A DNA stretch of 43,001 bases from Loigolactobacillus bifermentans DSM 20003 (GTDB lineage: Bacteria > Bacillota > Bacilli > Lactobacillales > Lactobacillaceae): contig NZ_AZDA01000011.1 of the NCBI RefSeq assembly GCF_001434575.1, positions 1 through 43,001 on the forward strand. The letters run 5' to 3'. This document shows positions 7,328 to 14,785 of the stretch, in pieces. The notes below the pieces were generated by a model. That model did no database searches and was not told where the DNA came from. It saw nothing but the letters and a program-made list of their open reading frames with translations. A program made the position numbers and the translations under genes. Within the stretch, counting starts at the first letter, position 1. Each line of letters begins with the position of its first letter.

Positions 7328-8650
7328 TTCTCTCAGTGAAGTATTGTTAATTTGTTCATCTGCAACATATTTTAAGCACGCGTGCCAATAAATTGATTGA
7401 TTTTTCTCAGTGACGCTCATTTCGCTAAATTTTTTGGGGCCATGCAGTGTTACAACAGTAGATTCTGCAGACTGTGCCTTAATATTCATTGCAGGTAAAT
7501 CTGCTATTTCCAATGCATTGACAACCTTATCAATACCTGAGCCCCTAGATTCAACAATGTGAAAACTTCCAAGTAAGTTTGCTAATTCATCATTTCTTGA
7601 TTTAGGCTTAAAGTCTAAAAACCGACGTGGATCAATTAATGGTGTACCAGGATTAGAGATTTCGATTCTAGAATCAAATATTTCTACAAAAGGACGACTG
7701 CCTGTGATTGTGAAATCTTGATGTACGAGTGCATTTGCAACTAATTCACGAATTGCAATTTGAGGGAATATTGGAACATCTATGCGACTTCCTTTAGAAT
7801 AATCCTCAGTAAACGGTAATTGAGCCATAATGCTTTTAATAAGGTTATCAAAACTAACTGCAATACCCATTGTTCCTTTTCTATCAGAAACTGCATTGCT
7901 TAAGGGCTGATTACCAGCATACTTTGTTACTCTGATTGTCCTTGATTGCAGCTGCGGAAAGTCTTTCATGTTACGCGCCAAAGTATATGCACCTAAATTT
8001 GTAATATTATATTTGTTTCCTGTCTGAACTAATACTTTATCATTAACAAGTACATCAATCACTTCTTCAATATTTGTATCCCGCAACTGTCTTTTTTGTA
8101 TATAAAAGCCAATATCAAGTAATTGTTGTACTTCTTCAAATGAAAGATCAACACAGGCAAATTCTAACTCAAATTTTGAAGCTTCAAACGACTGCCATAA
8201 TCTTCTCTCTTTTTCCGGGAAACTTACTAACGGTTTATTTGACGTTCCTATTCTGATAAATTCTTTTCCACTATATTTTATTGGACGCGTTACATGTGTG
8301 ACATCAATTACTAATACCACTATTTTCTTTTCTTGTATTCTAAATTTATCCCAAGACAAATTTAATTTAGGATCGACAAATGATTCAACTTTATTGATTA
8401 ATGGCATGTTTGTTTTAGCAGAAGTTTTTGATAAGTACGGATCAAACTTAGTTCCAACGATTTCTTTCGTAATATCCTTCACTCCCCAAATCAAATAAGC
8501 CGCTGGGTTATTGGTTAACAACGCAGAATTGCCTAATGCTGAAACATATTCACCTATCTTATCGGCTTCATGTAACGCATTTTCTTTAAAATCAAGAATC
8601 TCTGATTCATCATGAGATTGAATTAAATTTAAAAGTTCTTCTTCTGTCAT
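7325..8650 (-). CDS. AlbA_2 (Schlafen-like) ATP-binding transcriptional regulator-like protein, prematurely stopped
   Basis: A 441-aa protein with an N-terminal AlbA_2/Schlafen-type domain (about residues 10-140; DESEILDFKENA, AYLIWGVKD, FIRIGTSNKPL). A middle winged-helix-like stretch follows, then an HATPase_c_4-type module (about 300-400; IRELVANALVHQDF, VEIFDSRIEISNPG, ESRGSGIDKV). Such proteins are often annotated as putative transcriptional regulators and recur in genomic and defence islands; the biochemical role of this one is unknown. RBS GAGGAG precedes the ATG. The gene is the only one in a 1.8 kb insert at fetB. Its C-terminal winged helix is lost to a TGA (see 7175-7327), so it may be non-functional. 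Base composition is clearly more AT-rich than its neighbours. Confidence 0.8.
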   Translation of the reverse strand: MTEEELLNLIQSHDESEILDFKENALHEADKIGEYVSALGNSALLTNNPAAYLIWGVKDITKEIVGTKFDPYLSKTSAKTNMPLINKVESFVDPKLNLSWDKFRIQEKKIVVLVIDVTHVTRPIKYSGKEFIRIGTSNKPLVSFPEKERRLWQSFEASKFELEFACVDLSFEEVQQLLDIGFYIQKRQLRDTNIEEVIDVLVNDKVLVQTGNKYNITNLGAYTLARNMKDFPQLQSRTIRVTKYAGNQPLSNAVSDRKGTMGIAVSFDNLIKSIMAQLPFTEDYSKGSRIDVPIFPQIAIRELVANALVHQDFTITGSRPFVEIFDSRIEISNPGTPLIDPRRFLDFKPKSRNDELANLLGSFHIVESRGSGIDKVVNALEIADLPAMNIKAQSAESTVVTLHGPKKFSEMSVTEKNQSIYWHACLKYVADEQINNTSLRE

Positions 8651-8773
8651 TATGCTCTCCTCTTTTTCTCAAACAAAAACAAATTCGCCCAATTCCTTGT
8701 GTACCAAGGTCTCCCTTTTTTCCAAATTAAAAACAGTTGTATTTCAGTTGCAAAGTCTTTAGTTTATTATACA

Positions 8774-8811
8774 TAAAAAAAGTGACCTCCTTTTTAGAAA
8801 GAAAGTCACTT
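8774..8811 (-). terminator. Terminator of the fetAB operon
   Basis: AAGTGAC (8780-8786) and GTCACTT (8805-8811) form a stem with an 18-base loop. On the minus strand it is followed by TTTTTTTATG. It lies 27 bases after the fetB stop, between fetB and the inserted gene. Confidence 0.75.
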
Positions 8812-8837
8812 CTGTTTTATAGAATAAAAAATATAAT

Positions 8838-9599
8838 TTAACGTAATTGTAAATCGTGGTTATAAAACTGCGGATAGGCTGCATAACAGGCAATCACACT
8901 GCCTAAGCTGGTAGCGCCAAGCAGCATAAAGGTGACCATGATCTGGTACATAATGGCCTTAGTAGGGTCGACCCCGGCGAAAATCAAGCCGGACATCATC
9001 CCTGGCAAACTGACCAGCCCCACAGTTTTCGCGGAATCCACCGTTGGCGCCATGCCGGTACGAATGGCCGTACGCACGATCACAATTGAAGCCTGTTTCA
9101 AATCAGCACCTAAGGCCAAGCGTTCTAATACGGCTTGGCGCTGGTCGTGAAAACTGGTATTCAAGCTGCGATAACACAAGCCTGTAGCCACCATGACATT
9201 CGAGGCGATCATCCCGGTGATCGGCACTACCTGGCTAGGCACAAAGGCAATGGCGTGAGCGCCAACCAATAACAACAAGGTTAAAATCGTCGCCGTGGCA
9301 ATCGCGGCTAAACTAATAACAAATGCATGGGGAATCCCGTTGGCCCGACCGCGAGCATTCCAAGCCGCATTTAACATAATGATTGCGACCATGAGTAGCG
9401 TCAGCCAAACCCGATCCACTTTAATAATGTAGGTTAACACGTAGCCCACAACTGTGAGCTGAATCACGGCTCGGATCACGCCAACAAGCACATCTTTTTC
9501 CAAACCAATGTGCTCTTTAAAATTAATGGCTAACGCTACCGCGACTAAAATAATCGCAAACGTTAACGCGGTGGGACTGACAATTAAATTATTTTGCAT
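8838..9599 (-). CDS. fetB: Iron export ABC transporter permease FetB (UPF0014)
   Basis: A 253-aa polytopic membrane protein of the YbbM/FetB family, which with FetA exports iron and protects against oxidative stress in E. coli. About seven hydrophobic segments are visible, and family-typical stretches include ATGLCYRSLN and SLPGMMSGLIFAGVDP. The ATG at 9599 is chosen because it overlaps the fetA stop by 11 bases and aligns with the expected N-terminus; the longer frame to 9668 lies inside fetA. The last 40 codons were apparently supplied by the incoming island (see repeat 8925-8957), leaving the old 3' end at 7046. Confidence 0.88.
   Translation of the reverse strand: MQNNLIVSPTALTFAIILVAVALAINFKEHIGLEKDVLVGVIRAVIQLTVVGYVLTYIIKVDRVWLTLLMVAIIMLNAAWNARGRANGIPHAFVISLAAIATATILTLLLLVGAHAIAFVPSQVVPITGMIASNVMVATGLCYRSLNTSFHDQRQAVLERLALGADLKQASIVIVRTAIRTGMAPTVDSAKTVGLVSLPGMMSGLIFAGVDPTKAIMYQIMVTFMLLGATSLGSVIACYAAYPQFYNHDLQLR
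8925..8957. repeat. 33-bp direct repeat, right copy (inside fetB)
   Basis: Identical to 7133-7165 and 1792 bp away from it. It lies within the coding sequence of intact fetB, 87 bases from the stop codon, so recombination here regenerates a complete gene. Confidence 0.85.
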
Positions 9600-10245
9600 C
9601 AGCGCTGACCTCCAATCGGCCGGCCACCACCTGTAACAATCGGCTAGCAGCCGCAATCTCCCCTTCATCGTGGGTCACAGAAATCACTGTGATACCGCGT
9701 TGGTTCATGGTGTTGATCAACCGGTGAACGATTGCCTTAGTTGTCCCGTCTAAACCAGTGGTAATTTCATCTAGCAGCAAGACTTTCGGTGGAAACAGCA
9801 AATTACGAATTAACGCCACCCGTTGTTTCTCCCCACCTGACAAACTAGTAATCGCCTTGGTCAACATGCTAGCTGTCAAGTCAACTGATTCTAGGGCCTC
9901 GGTAGCCTTAGTGTCATCAAACGCCTGCTTGCGAATGTCAAACGGAAACGCTAAATTATCCCGCACCGTTTCTCCAAATAAACTGGGCTGCTGGAAACAA
10001 TAGGACACTTCCCGGCGATACGTAATTTTGTCGTAGCTGGCTTGTGCTTGCCCGTTGTACCACAACTCACCGCTAGTTGGCGTCAGTAACGTGGCCAATA
10101 CCCGTAGCAAGGTACTTTTCCCGGAACCCGAGGGCCCTGCCAGCGTCACAAACTCCCCAGGTTGAATCGTTAAATCGATCTGTTGTAAAATTTGTTGGTC
10201 GTCAACTTTGTATCCGACCTGCTTCAATTCGAAAATAGGCGTCAA
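9589..10245 (-). CDS. fetA: Iron export ABC transporter ATP-binding protein FetA
   Basis: A 218-aa ABC ATPase paired with FetB. Walker A is GPSGSGKS (residues 37-44), the signature is LSGGEKQR, Walker B is VLLLDE, and a switch His is present (VTHD). I place the start at TTG 10245, seven bases after AGGAGG; the longer frame to 10281 would read through that ribosome site. It overlaps fetB by 11 bases and shares its transcript. Substrate assignment rests on the FetB partner, not on anything visible in the ATPase itself. Confidence 0.87.
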   Translation of the reverse strand: MTPIFELKQVGYKVDDQQILQQIDLTIQPGEFVTLAGPSGSGKSTLLRVLATLLTPTSGELWYNGQAQASYDKITYRREVSYCFQQPSLFGETVRDNLAFPFDIRKQAFDDTKATEALESVDLTASMLTKAITSLSGGEKQRVALIRNLLFPPKVLLLDEITTGLDGTTKAIVHRLINTMNQRGITVISVTHDEGEIAAASRLLQVVAGRLEVSADAK

Positions 10246-10380
10246 AACACCGCCTCCTTTGTGAGTGATTATCATCATCATAGCCTAAGTTTCAGTTTTG
10301 TGCAATCGCTTACAAACACGGGAAACAGCGGGTTTTGGCCTTAATTAATACGCTTATCAAACCAATCAGAGGTGACCCAA

Positions 10381-10734
10381 ATGACCCGCAATGAACTACT
10401 AACTTATTGTCGTAACGAATACAACGCCATCAGCGACCACCCGTTTAAACGCCTACCAGACGCCACGGCTATTCGCCACGCCAACAATCGCAAATGGTTC
10501 GGTCTGGTGTTTCAAGTCCCAGCCGCCAAACTGGGGCTCCCGGAAACGGCCAACATTGAACTGCTCAATCTTAAAATTGCGCCAGAACTAAATTCACTGC
10601 TGCAAACCCAGCCTGGTTTCTTGCCAGCCTATCACATGTCCAAAGAACACTGGCTTAGTGTGCAATTAGCCCAGTTTAAAACAGTAAACGCAATTGCTGA
10701 TTTGATCGATCAAAGTTTTCAGGCAACACGCTAA
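10381..10734 (+). CDS. MmcQ/YjbR family protein
   Basis: A 117-aa soluble protein of the MmcQ/YjbR family, which has a CyaY-like fold and is sometimes described as DNA-binding. Family-typical features are the N-terminal RNELLTYCRNEY helix, the RHANNRKWFGLV strand and a C-terminal KEHWLSVQL...IADLIDQSF helix. The ATG at 10381 is preferred over GTG at 10372 because AGAGGTGA lies at proper distance only from the ATG. It is a monocistronic unit divergent from fetA. Function is unproven in the family. Confidence 0.8.
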   Translation: MTRNELLTYCRNEYNAISDHPFKRLPDATAIRHANNRKWFGLVFQVPAAKLGLPETANIELLNLKIAPELNSLLQTQPGFLPAYHMSKEHWLSVQLAQFKTVNAIADLIDQSFQATR

Positions 10735-10798
10735 ATTAGCCTTTGAAATTTTAGGCATTTTTGTGGTATGCTAAACAAAATCATTTATAAAAAGTGCG

Positions 10799-10848
10799 TA
10801 TAATTGATCAGCATGTCGACAGTTTTTCTGCCGGCGTGCTGTTTTTTT
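10799..10848 (+). terminator. Terminator downstream of the MmcQ/YjbR gene, preceded by an orphan -10 box
   Basis: CAGCATG (10809-10815) pairs with CGTGCTG (10835-10841, one G-T pair) and is followed by seven Ts. A perfect TATAAT lies at 10799-10804 directly before the hairpin, but no -35 stands 17 bases upstream, so I read this as a terminator and not as a small-RNA gene. Confidence 0.65.
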
Positions 10849-11001
10849 ATGCTCAGAAAGGTGTTTTTAGTTTGGCATTTAAACAACGTTTATCGCACAC
10901 CTTGTTCTACGATTATCCGTGAACTTGCTGTAATGTGCCGATCCACTTTTTCACTTAATGAATCAAATCAAATATCCAAATTTGATTGCAACGGGTATTT
11001 G

Positions 11002-11592
11002 TTATGCCAGCTGATCTGGTGCCAACACCAGCGCTTCGACCAACGTCACGATTGCATTTTCGTCGAGCTGGTCCAGATAAGCTTCACCAGAAAGTTTGGC
11101 AGTGCCATAATCGACGATCAGTGAAAAAGCTGCCTCGGCTAAAAACTCGGCCGGTATTACTTTCAAAATACCAGCAGTTTGATACTGCGCGAATAACTTA
11201 AATAAACGCGTAAAGACGGCACTTTCGGCAATTGACGGCAGGCTGTGCCGCAGATTGGGTTGGGCCCGAAACGCGGCAATGATTTGAAGCGACGTGGGTT
11301 GATCATCAGCGAACAATAGCACGGCTTTAATCATTGCCCGAAGCTGTTGACGCGGTGCCAAATCGAGGTTCAACACTGGCAGTAGCACATTGGTCAAACG
11401 CTTTTGATGATAGGCAAATACGCCTAGGATCAAGGCTTCTTTACTTTTAAAATAGGAATAAATGTTGGATTGGGCGCCACCCATCCGCTGCGCCACCTTC
11501 GTTGTCGAAGTACCAGCAATCCCCACTTCGATGATCAGTTCAGTAGCGGCTTCAATAATTTGTAGGCGAACGGCTTCATTTTTTGTTTTCAT
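11002..11592 (-). CDS. TetR/AcrR-family transcriptional regulator
   Basis: A 196-aa repressor. The N-terminal TetR helix-turn-helix spans about residues 8-55 (AATELIIEVGIAGTSTTKVAQRMGGAQSNIYSYFKSKEAL cut into its usual helices), and the C-terminal part is a ligand/dimerisation domain. The ATG at 11592 fits the usual N-terminus; the frame could extend to 11646 but would run through its own promoter. A TATAAT box at 11599-11604 (minus) is so close that the mRNA would be nearly leaderless. It is divergent from an SDR oxidoreductase gene, and palindromic operators fill the shared region, so it probably represses both genes. Confidence 0.88.
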   Translation of the reverse strand: MKTKNEAVRLQIIEAATELIIEVGIAGTSTTKVAQRMGGAQSNIYSYFKSKEALILGVFAYHQKRLTNVLLPVLNLDLAPRQQLRAMIKAVLLFADDQPTSLQIIAAFRAQPNLRHSLPSIAESAVFTRLFKLFAQYQTAGILKVIPAEFLAEAAFSLIVDYGTAKLSGEAYLDQLDENAIVTLVEALVLAPDQLA

Positions 11593-11598
11593 AACCTG

Positions 11599-11687
11599 AT
11601 TATACCTGTTGACAAGAGATAAGTCTATCGCTATACTGTACGGCATAAGCGATAGTGTTATCGCTAAAAATATTACTGTAAGCGATA
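11599..11687. promoter_or_regulatory. Divergent tetR/SDR promoters with repeated TetR-type operators
   Basis: Plus strand: TTGACA (11609-11614), a 17-base spacer, then TATACT (11632-11637) is a strong vegetative promoter for the SDR gene. Minus strand: TATAAT at 11599-11604 serves tetR. Half-sites TATCGCT (11626, 11659) and AGCGATA (11648, 11681) form two copies of TATCGCT-N15-AGCGATA, exactly 33 bases apart. The inner pair makes the 18-bp palindrome AGCGATAGTGTTATCGCT (11648-11665). The first half-site overlaps the -10 box, so binding would block both promoters. Confidence 0.8.
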
Positions 11688-11726
11688 ATCGGTAAATAGC
11701 TCAAGTTAAAATGGAGGCTTTCCAAT

Positions 11727-12593
11727 ATGAAAACATGGTTTATTACAGGCGCTACCGGTGGTTTAGCTACTTCTGTTGTGCGTGAACTGCTGCAACGTGG
11801 CGATCGGGTGGCAGCAACCACCCATCGTGAAGGGGCGTTGTCTGACTTAAAAGCACAATATGGTGATCAGCTTTGGGAAGCGACAATGAATCTTAAAGAT
11901 GACCAGGCGGTTCAACAGGTCGTTGCGCAGGCTTTCGCCGACCTTGGCACCATTGACGTCTTAATGAATAACGCGGCGTATGGCTTATACGGTGCCGTAG
12001 AAAGTATTAGCGCCAAACAGGTTGCAGATATTTTTGCAGTTAATTTGTTCGGTTCGTTAAGTACGGCCCGGGCTTTTATGCCTTATTTTCGGCAACAAAA
12101 ACATGGCCAGATCGTTCAAATTTCTAGCATGGCGGGTGCCTATGCCACGCAAGCCATGGGCCTGTACAGTGCTTCAAAATGGGCAGTAGAAGCCGCGTTT
12201 GAAGCAATGGCCGCTGAAGTAGCACCGTTTAATGTACAGATAACACTCGTCGAGCCTGGTGGGATCCGCACGCGTTTTGTATCCGGCAACGGTGCCTTTG
12301 GGGCTGATCTGCCTGCCTATCATAATACGCCGGTTGACCAAATCACCCATTACATCAAAGGTGACCTCCCAGAAGCGGACAGCAATACTTATCTTAAAAT
12401 GATTGCCGGCGACCCCCAGAAAATGGCCCATCAAATTATCAACCGGGTCGAAGCCGGTGGCGGTGCCTTACGCATGGCCTTGGGCAGCGATGCCTATAAG
12501 AAGATCCACATCGCCTTATCAGACCGTTTAAAGGCGCTTGATGCCCAAAAAGCGCTTGCTGATTCAACCGATGCGGCCGATTATCAAGGCTAG
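11727..12593 (+). CDS. SDR-family NAD(P)-dependent oxidoreductase
   Basis: A 288-aa classical short-chain dehydrogenase. It has the cofactor motif TGATGGLA (about residues 7-14), NNAAYG (about 80-85), catalytic Ser in ISSMAG, and YSASKWA with the catalytic Tyr and Lys. The extended C-terminus (about 40 residues beyond the core) fits the 280-aa SDRs related to carbonyl/retinol-type reductases in Firmicutes. RBS GGAGG precedes the ATG by nine bases. It is controlled with the divergent TetR gene, suggesting induction by a small hydrophobic or reactive compound. The substrate is unknown. Confidence 0.88.
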   Translation: MKTWFITGATGGLATSVVRELLQRGDRVAATTHREGALSDLKAQYGDQLWEATMNLKDDQAVQQVVAQAFADLGTIDVLMNNAAYGLYGAVESISAKQVADIFAVNLFGSLSTARAFMPYFRQQKHGQIVQISSMAGAYATQAMGLYSASKWAVEAAFEAMAAEVAPFNVQITLVEPGGIRTRFVSGNGAFGADLPAYHNTPVDQITHYIKGDLPEADSNTYLKMIAGDPQKMAHQIINRVEAGGGALRMALGSDAYKKIHIALSDRLKALDAQKALADSTDAADYQG

Positions 12594-12682
12594 CTACGTT
12601 TAAGCCATTTTTTCACGCAAATGATGGCAAAAAATACAGACTGCAACGTGTTCACTACAAGCTAACGGGAAGCACTTCACTG

Positions 12683-12733
12683 AACCGCCTTGACAGATAA
12701 CCAATCGTCAAGGCGGTTATTTGGTGTTTTTTA
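12683..12733 (+). terminator. Terminator of the SDR gene
   Basis: A 12-bp perfect stem (AACCGCCTTGAC/GTCAAGGCGGTT, 12683-12694 with 12707-12718) is followed by an interrupted T-rich tract ending in six Ts. It lies about 90 bases past the SDR stop. Confidence 0.8.
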
Positions 12734-12746
12734 ATTCGCCGCACAT

Positions 12747-12782
12747 AAAAAGCAGCTAAGCCATTGAGGCACTAGCTGCTTT
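12747..12782 (-). terminator. Terminator of the deoxyribose operon
   Basis: AGCAGCTA (12751-12758) pairs with TAGCTGCT (12773-12780), extended by A-T pairs, and is followed on the minus strand by a T-run. It lies 37 bases past the kinase stop and faces the SDR terminator, so the two convergent units are insulated. Confidence 0.8.
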
Positions 12783-12818
12783 CAAAATTAATCATTAACG
12801 CAACGCCCATTTTGAACG

Positions 12819-13739
12819 TTATTCCGTGACTTGTTGTAATTCCGCTAGCTCAGCGGCCGTTGGGTAGGCCTTTTGGGTGCCGCGGCGCGTCACTGTAACC
12901 GCCGCATACGCATTGGCATGTTGCAAGGCGGTTGGCACGTCTTCGCCTTGGGTGTAGTAATGGGCAAAGCTGCCAATAAAGGAATCGCCGGCCCCAGTGG
13001 TATCGATTGCCTTGACTTTTTTACCCGGTACGATCTCGGCGTGGCCTTTAGTGACCCACAGCGCACCTTTGCTGCCTAAGGTAATGATCAAATTGCCGAC
13101 GCCTAAATCGATCAAATGATTAGCGGCGGCTTGAATTTCATCTAAGTTGCCAGTTGGCATGCCGGTTAAAGTGGCCAGTTCCGTTTCATTTGGCGTAAAG
13201 AAGGCTACTTTTGAAACATAGTCAATGTTCAAATGATCATTGGCTGGTGCCGGATTTAAGAGCACTGGCACATTATATTTCAAACCAAGGTCAATGGCAT
13301 GGTAATTGGTTGCCAACGCAATTTCTTGTTGGAGCACGATCAATTTGGAATCCTTGATCAAATCAATTTTCTCATCTAAAACGGCAGGTGTTAGTTGTTC
13401 GTTGGCCCCTTTGATGATCAAAATCCGGTTGTCCCCTGTTGGATCCACGAAAATTGGCGCCACACCGCTACTGCCTTTCCCCACGCCAATGCCCTCTGGC
13501 CGAATGCCGTTTTCCCGATAGTTGTCCAGCTGTTGTTGACCAAAACTGTCATCCCCCACCATGGTGATGAAGTTCACATCCGAACCTAACCGCGCTGCGG
13601 CAATCGCCTGATTAGCGCCTTTGCCCCCAAAACCCATTTCAAATTCTGGTGCTTCCAGAGTTTCACCTTGCACCGGCATGCGGCCAACATAAGTGGTGAG
13701 TTCAAACATATTTGAACCGATTACGGTAATATCTGCCAT
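12819..13739 (-). CDS. deoK: Ribokinase-family sugar kinase, probable deoxyribokinase
   Basis: A 306-aa PfkB/ribokinase-family cytosolic kinase. It shows the N-terminal sugar-binding GGKGANQAIAAARLG motif (about residues 40-54) and the C-terminal DTTGAGDSF motif with the catalytic Asp and anion hole (about 245-253). By sequence alone it could be a ribokinase (RbsK). I call it deoxyribokinase because it is the last gene of a deoC-permease-deoX operon that matches the Salmonella deoK/deoP/deoX set for 2-deoxyribose use, and no ribose transporter is present. It would make deoxyribose 5-phosphate for DeoC. It starts 14 bases after the deoX stop. Confidence 0.8.
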   Translation of the reverse strand: MADITVIGSNMFELTTYVGRMPVQGETLEAPEFEMGFGGKGANQAIAAARLGSDVNFITMVGDDSFGQQQLDNYRENGIRPEGIGVGKGSSGVAPIFVDPTGDNRILIIKGANEQLTPAVLDEKIDLIKDSKLIVLQQEIALATNYHAIDLGLKYNVPVLLNPAPANDHLNIDYVSKVAFFTPNETELATLTGMPTGNLDEIQAAANHLIDLGVGNLIITLGSKGALWVTKGHAEIVPGKKVKAIDTTGAGDSFIGSFAHYYTQGEDVPTALQHANAYAAVTVTRRGTQKAYPTAAELAELQQVTE

Positions 13740-13753
13740 GCTGAAATTCCCCC

Positions 13754-14773
13754 TTATTTCTCTAATCCTGTGGTCACGCTAAAGCTGCGTTTTTCTTGTG
13801 GTTTTAACATGATCAACGTGCCAGCTTTGGTGGCTGCTGCTTTGCCTTCTGGCGTACTAGTGCCTGGTAAGGCAAAGGCCGCCACTTGTTGGTCCGCGTT
13901 GAATAAGATCCAGCGGGTGACAATTGGGAACTGGGCCGTTTTAAAAGTCGTCAGGAAGTTGTGTTGGTCGTTTAAATGTAACCGGAATTCTGCTTGGTCT
14001 GTGAATTGGGTCAAGTTTTGAGAGAAGAACACAATTTCTGGATCATAATGATTTGGATCATCTAAATCATTGATCAGCTTGCCACTGGCTTTCAGCGCAT
14101 CGTTATAAGCGGACCATTCTGGTGTTGGATGAACGTGAGCGGGCACCGTTTGACGTAATTGGAACGCTTCATCTGGCAAGTTTTGCTCGATATGGCCATT
14201 TTCTGCGTAGGCGTAATTCATATGGCACATGTATTGCAATGGCATGGGTTGGTAATTGGACAAGTTGGTCACGCTTAAATGAATGTCAAACAAGCCAGAA
14301 TCGGCGCGCATCATTACAGCTGGTTCGCTTAAATAATGGTCGCCAAAGCCTTTCACATATTCGAAATCAGCGTGAATCGTTAACGTGTCATCGGCAATGG
14401 TCAAGTAAGCGTGATCCATTTTGCTAGTTGGAAATTCGCCGTGCAACTGATAATCGTCTTCTGGTGCTGGCGTGCCGTTGCCTAATAAACCAGAGGTAAA
14501 TTGAAAACAACCGTAAGTGTCCGCAATCCCAGGCCCTGGCAAGGGTTGTGAGAACATGTCTTTCATTTTCAAGGAAATGCCTTCGAAAATCGCATCCCAA
14601 ATGATCAAGCCCTTAAACGGCAACACCACTAAATGGCCTTTGCTGTTGTCTAACCGCAGCCCTTCAACCCCGGAAGGATAGGTGAAGGTCGTGGCTTTAA
14701 AATGATCATCTTCATAAACCACAAATTCAGCGTGGCTAAACATAGCATGATTTAAATTGATTTTTTTCATCAT
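13754..14773 (-). CDS. deoX: DUF4432 / aldose-epimerase-like protein (DeoX-type)
   Basis: A 339-aa protein of the DUF4432 family, related to galactose mutarotase-like sugar-binding beta-sandwich proteins. Recognisable stretches are SGVEGLRLDNSKGHLVVLP, GCFQFTSGLLGNGTPAP, YQLHGEFP and YMCHMNYAY, with conserved His residues that resemble the mutarotase active site. It lies between permease and kinase genes, 12 bases from the former and 14 from the latter. The Salmonella deoxyribose operon has a similar gene, deoX, of unproven function. Anomer interconversion of deoxyribose is a reasonable inference only. The start is one of two adjacent ATGs after AAGGAG. Confidence 0.72.
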   Translation of the reverse strand: MMKKINLNHAMFSHAEFVVYEDDHFKATTFTYPSGVEGLRLDNSKGHLVVLPFKGLIIWDAIFEGISLKMKDMFSQPLPGPGIADTYGCFQFTSGLLGNGTPAPEDDYQLHGEFPTSKMDHAYLTIADDTLTIHADFEYVKGFGDHYLSEPAVMMRADSGLFDIHLSVTNLSNYQPMPLQYMCHMNYAYAENGHIEQNLPDEAFQLRQTVPAHVHPTPEWSAYNDALKASGKLINDLDDPNHYDPEIVFFSQNLTQFTDQAEFRLHLNDQHNFLTTFKTAQFPIVTRWILFNADQQVAAFALPGTSTPEGKAAATKAGTLIMLKPQEKRSFSVTTGLEK

Positions 14774-14785
14774 TCTGACTCCTTT

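Noticed and set aside
10799-10848. Small-RNA gene made of TATAAT followed by a terminator hairpin
   Set aside because: The hairpin begins five bases after the -10 box, before any transcript could start, and no -35 exists, so only a terminator is supported.
10966-10987. AATCAAAT/ATTTGATT hairpin downstream of tetR
   Set aside because: The stem is perfect but wholly A+T, and no T-run follows on the minus strand, so I do not call a terminator.
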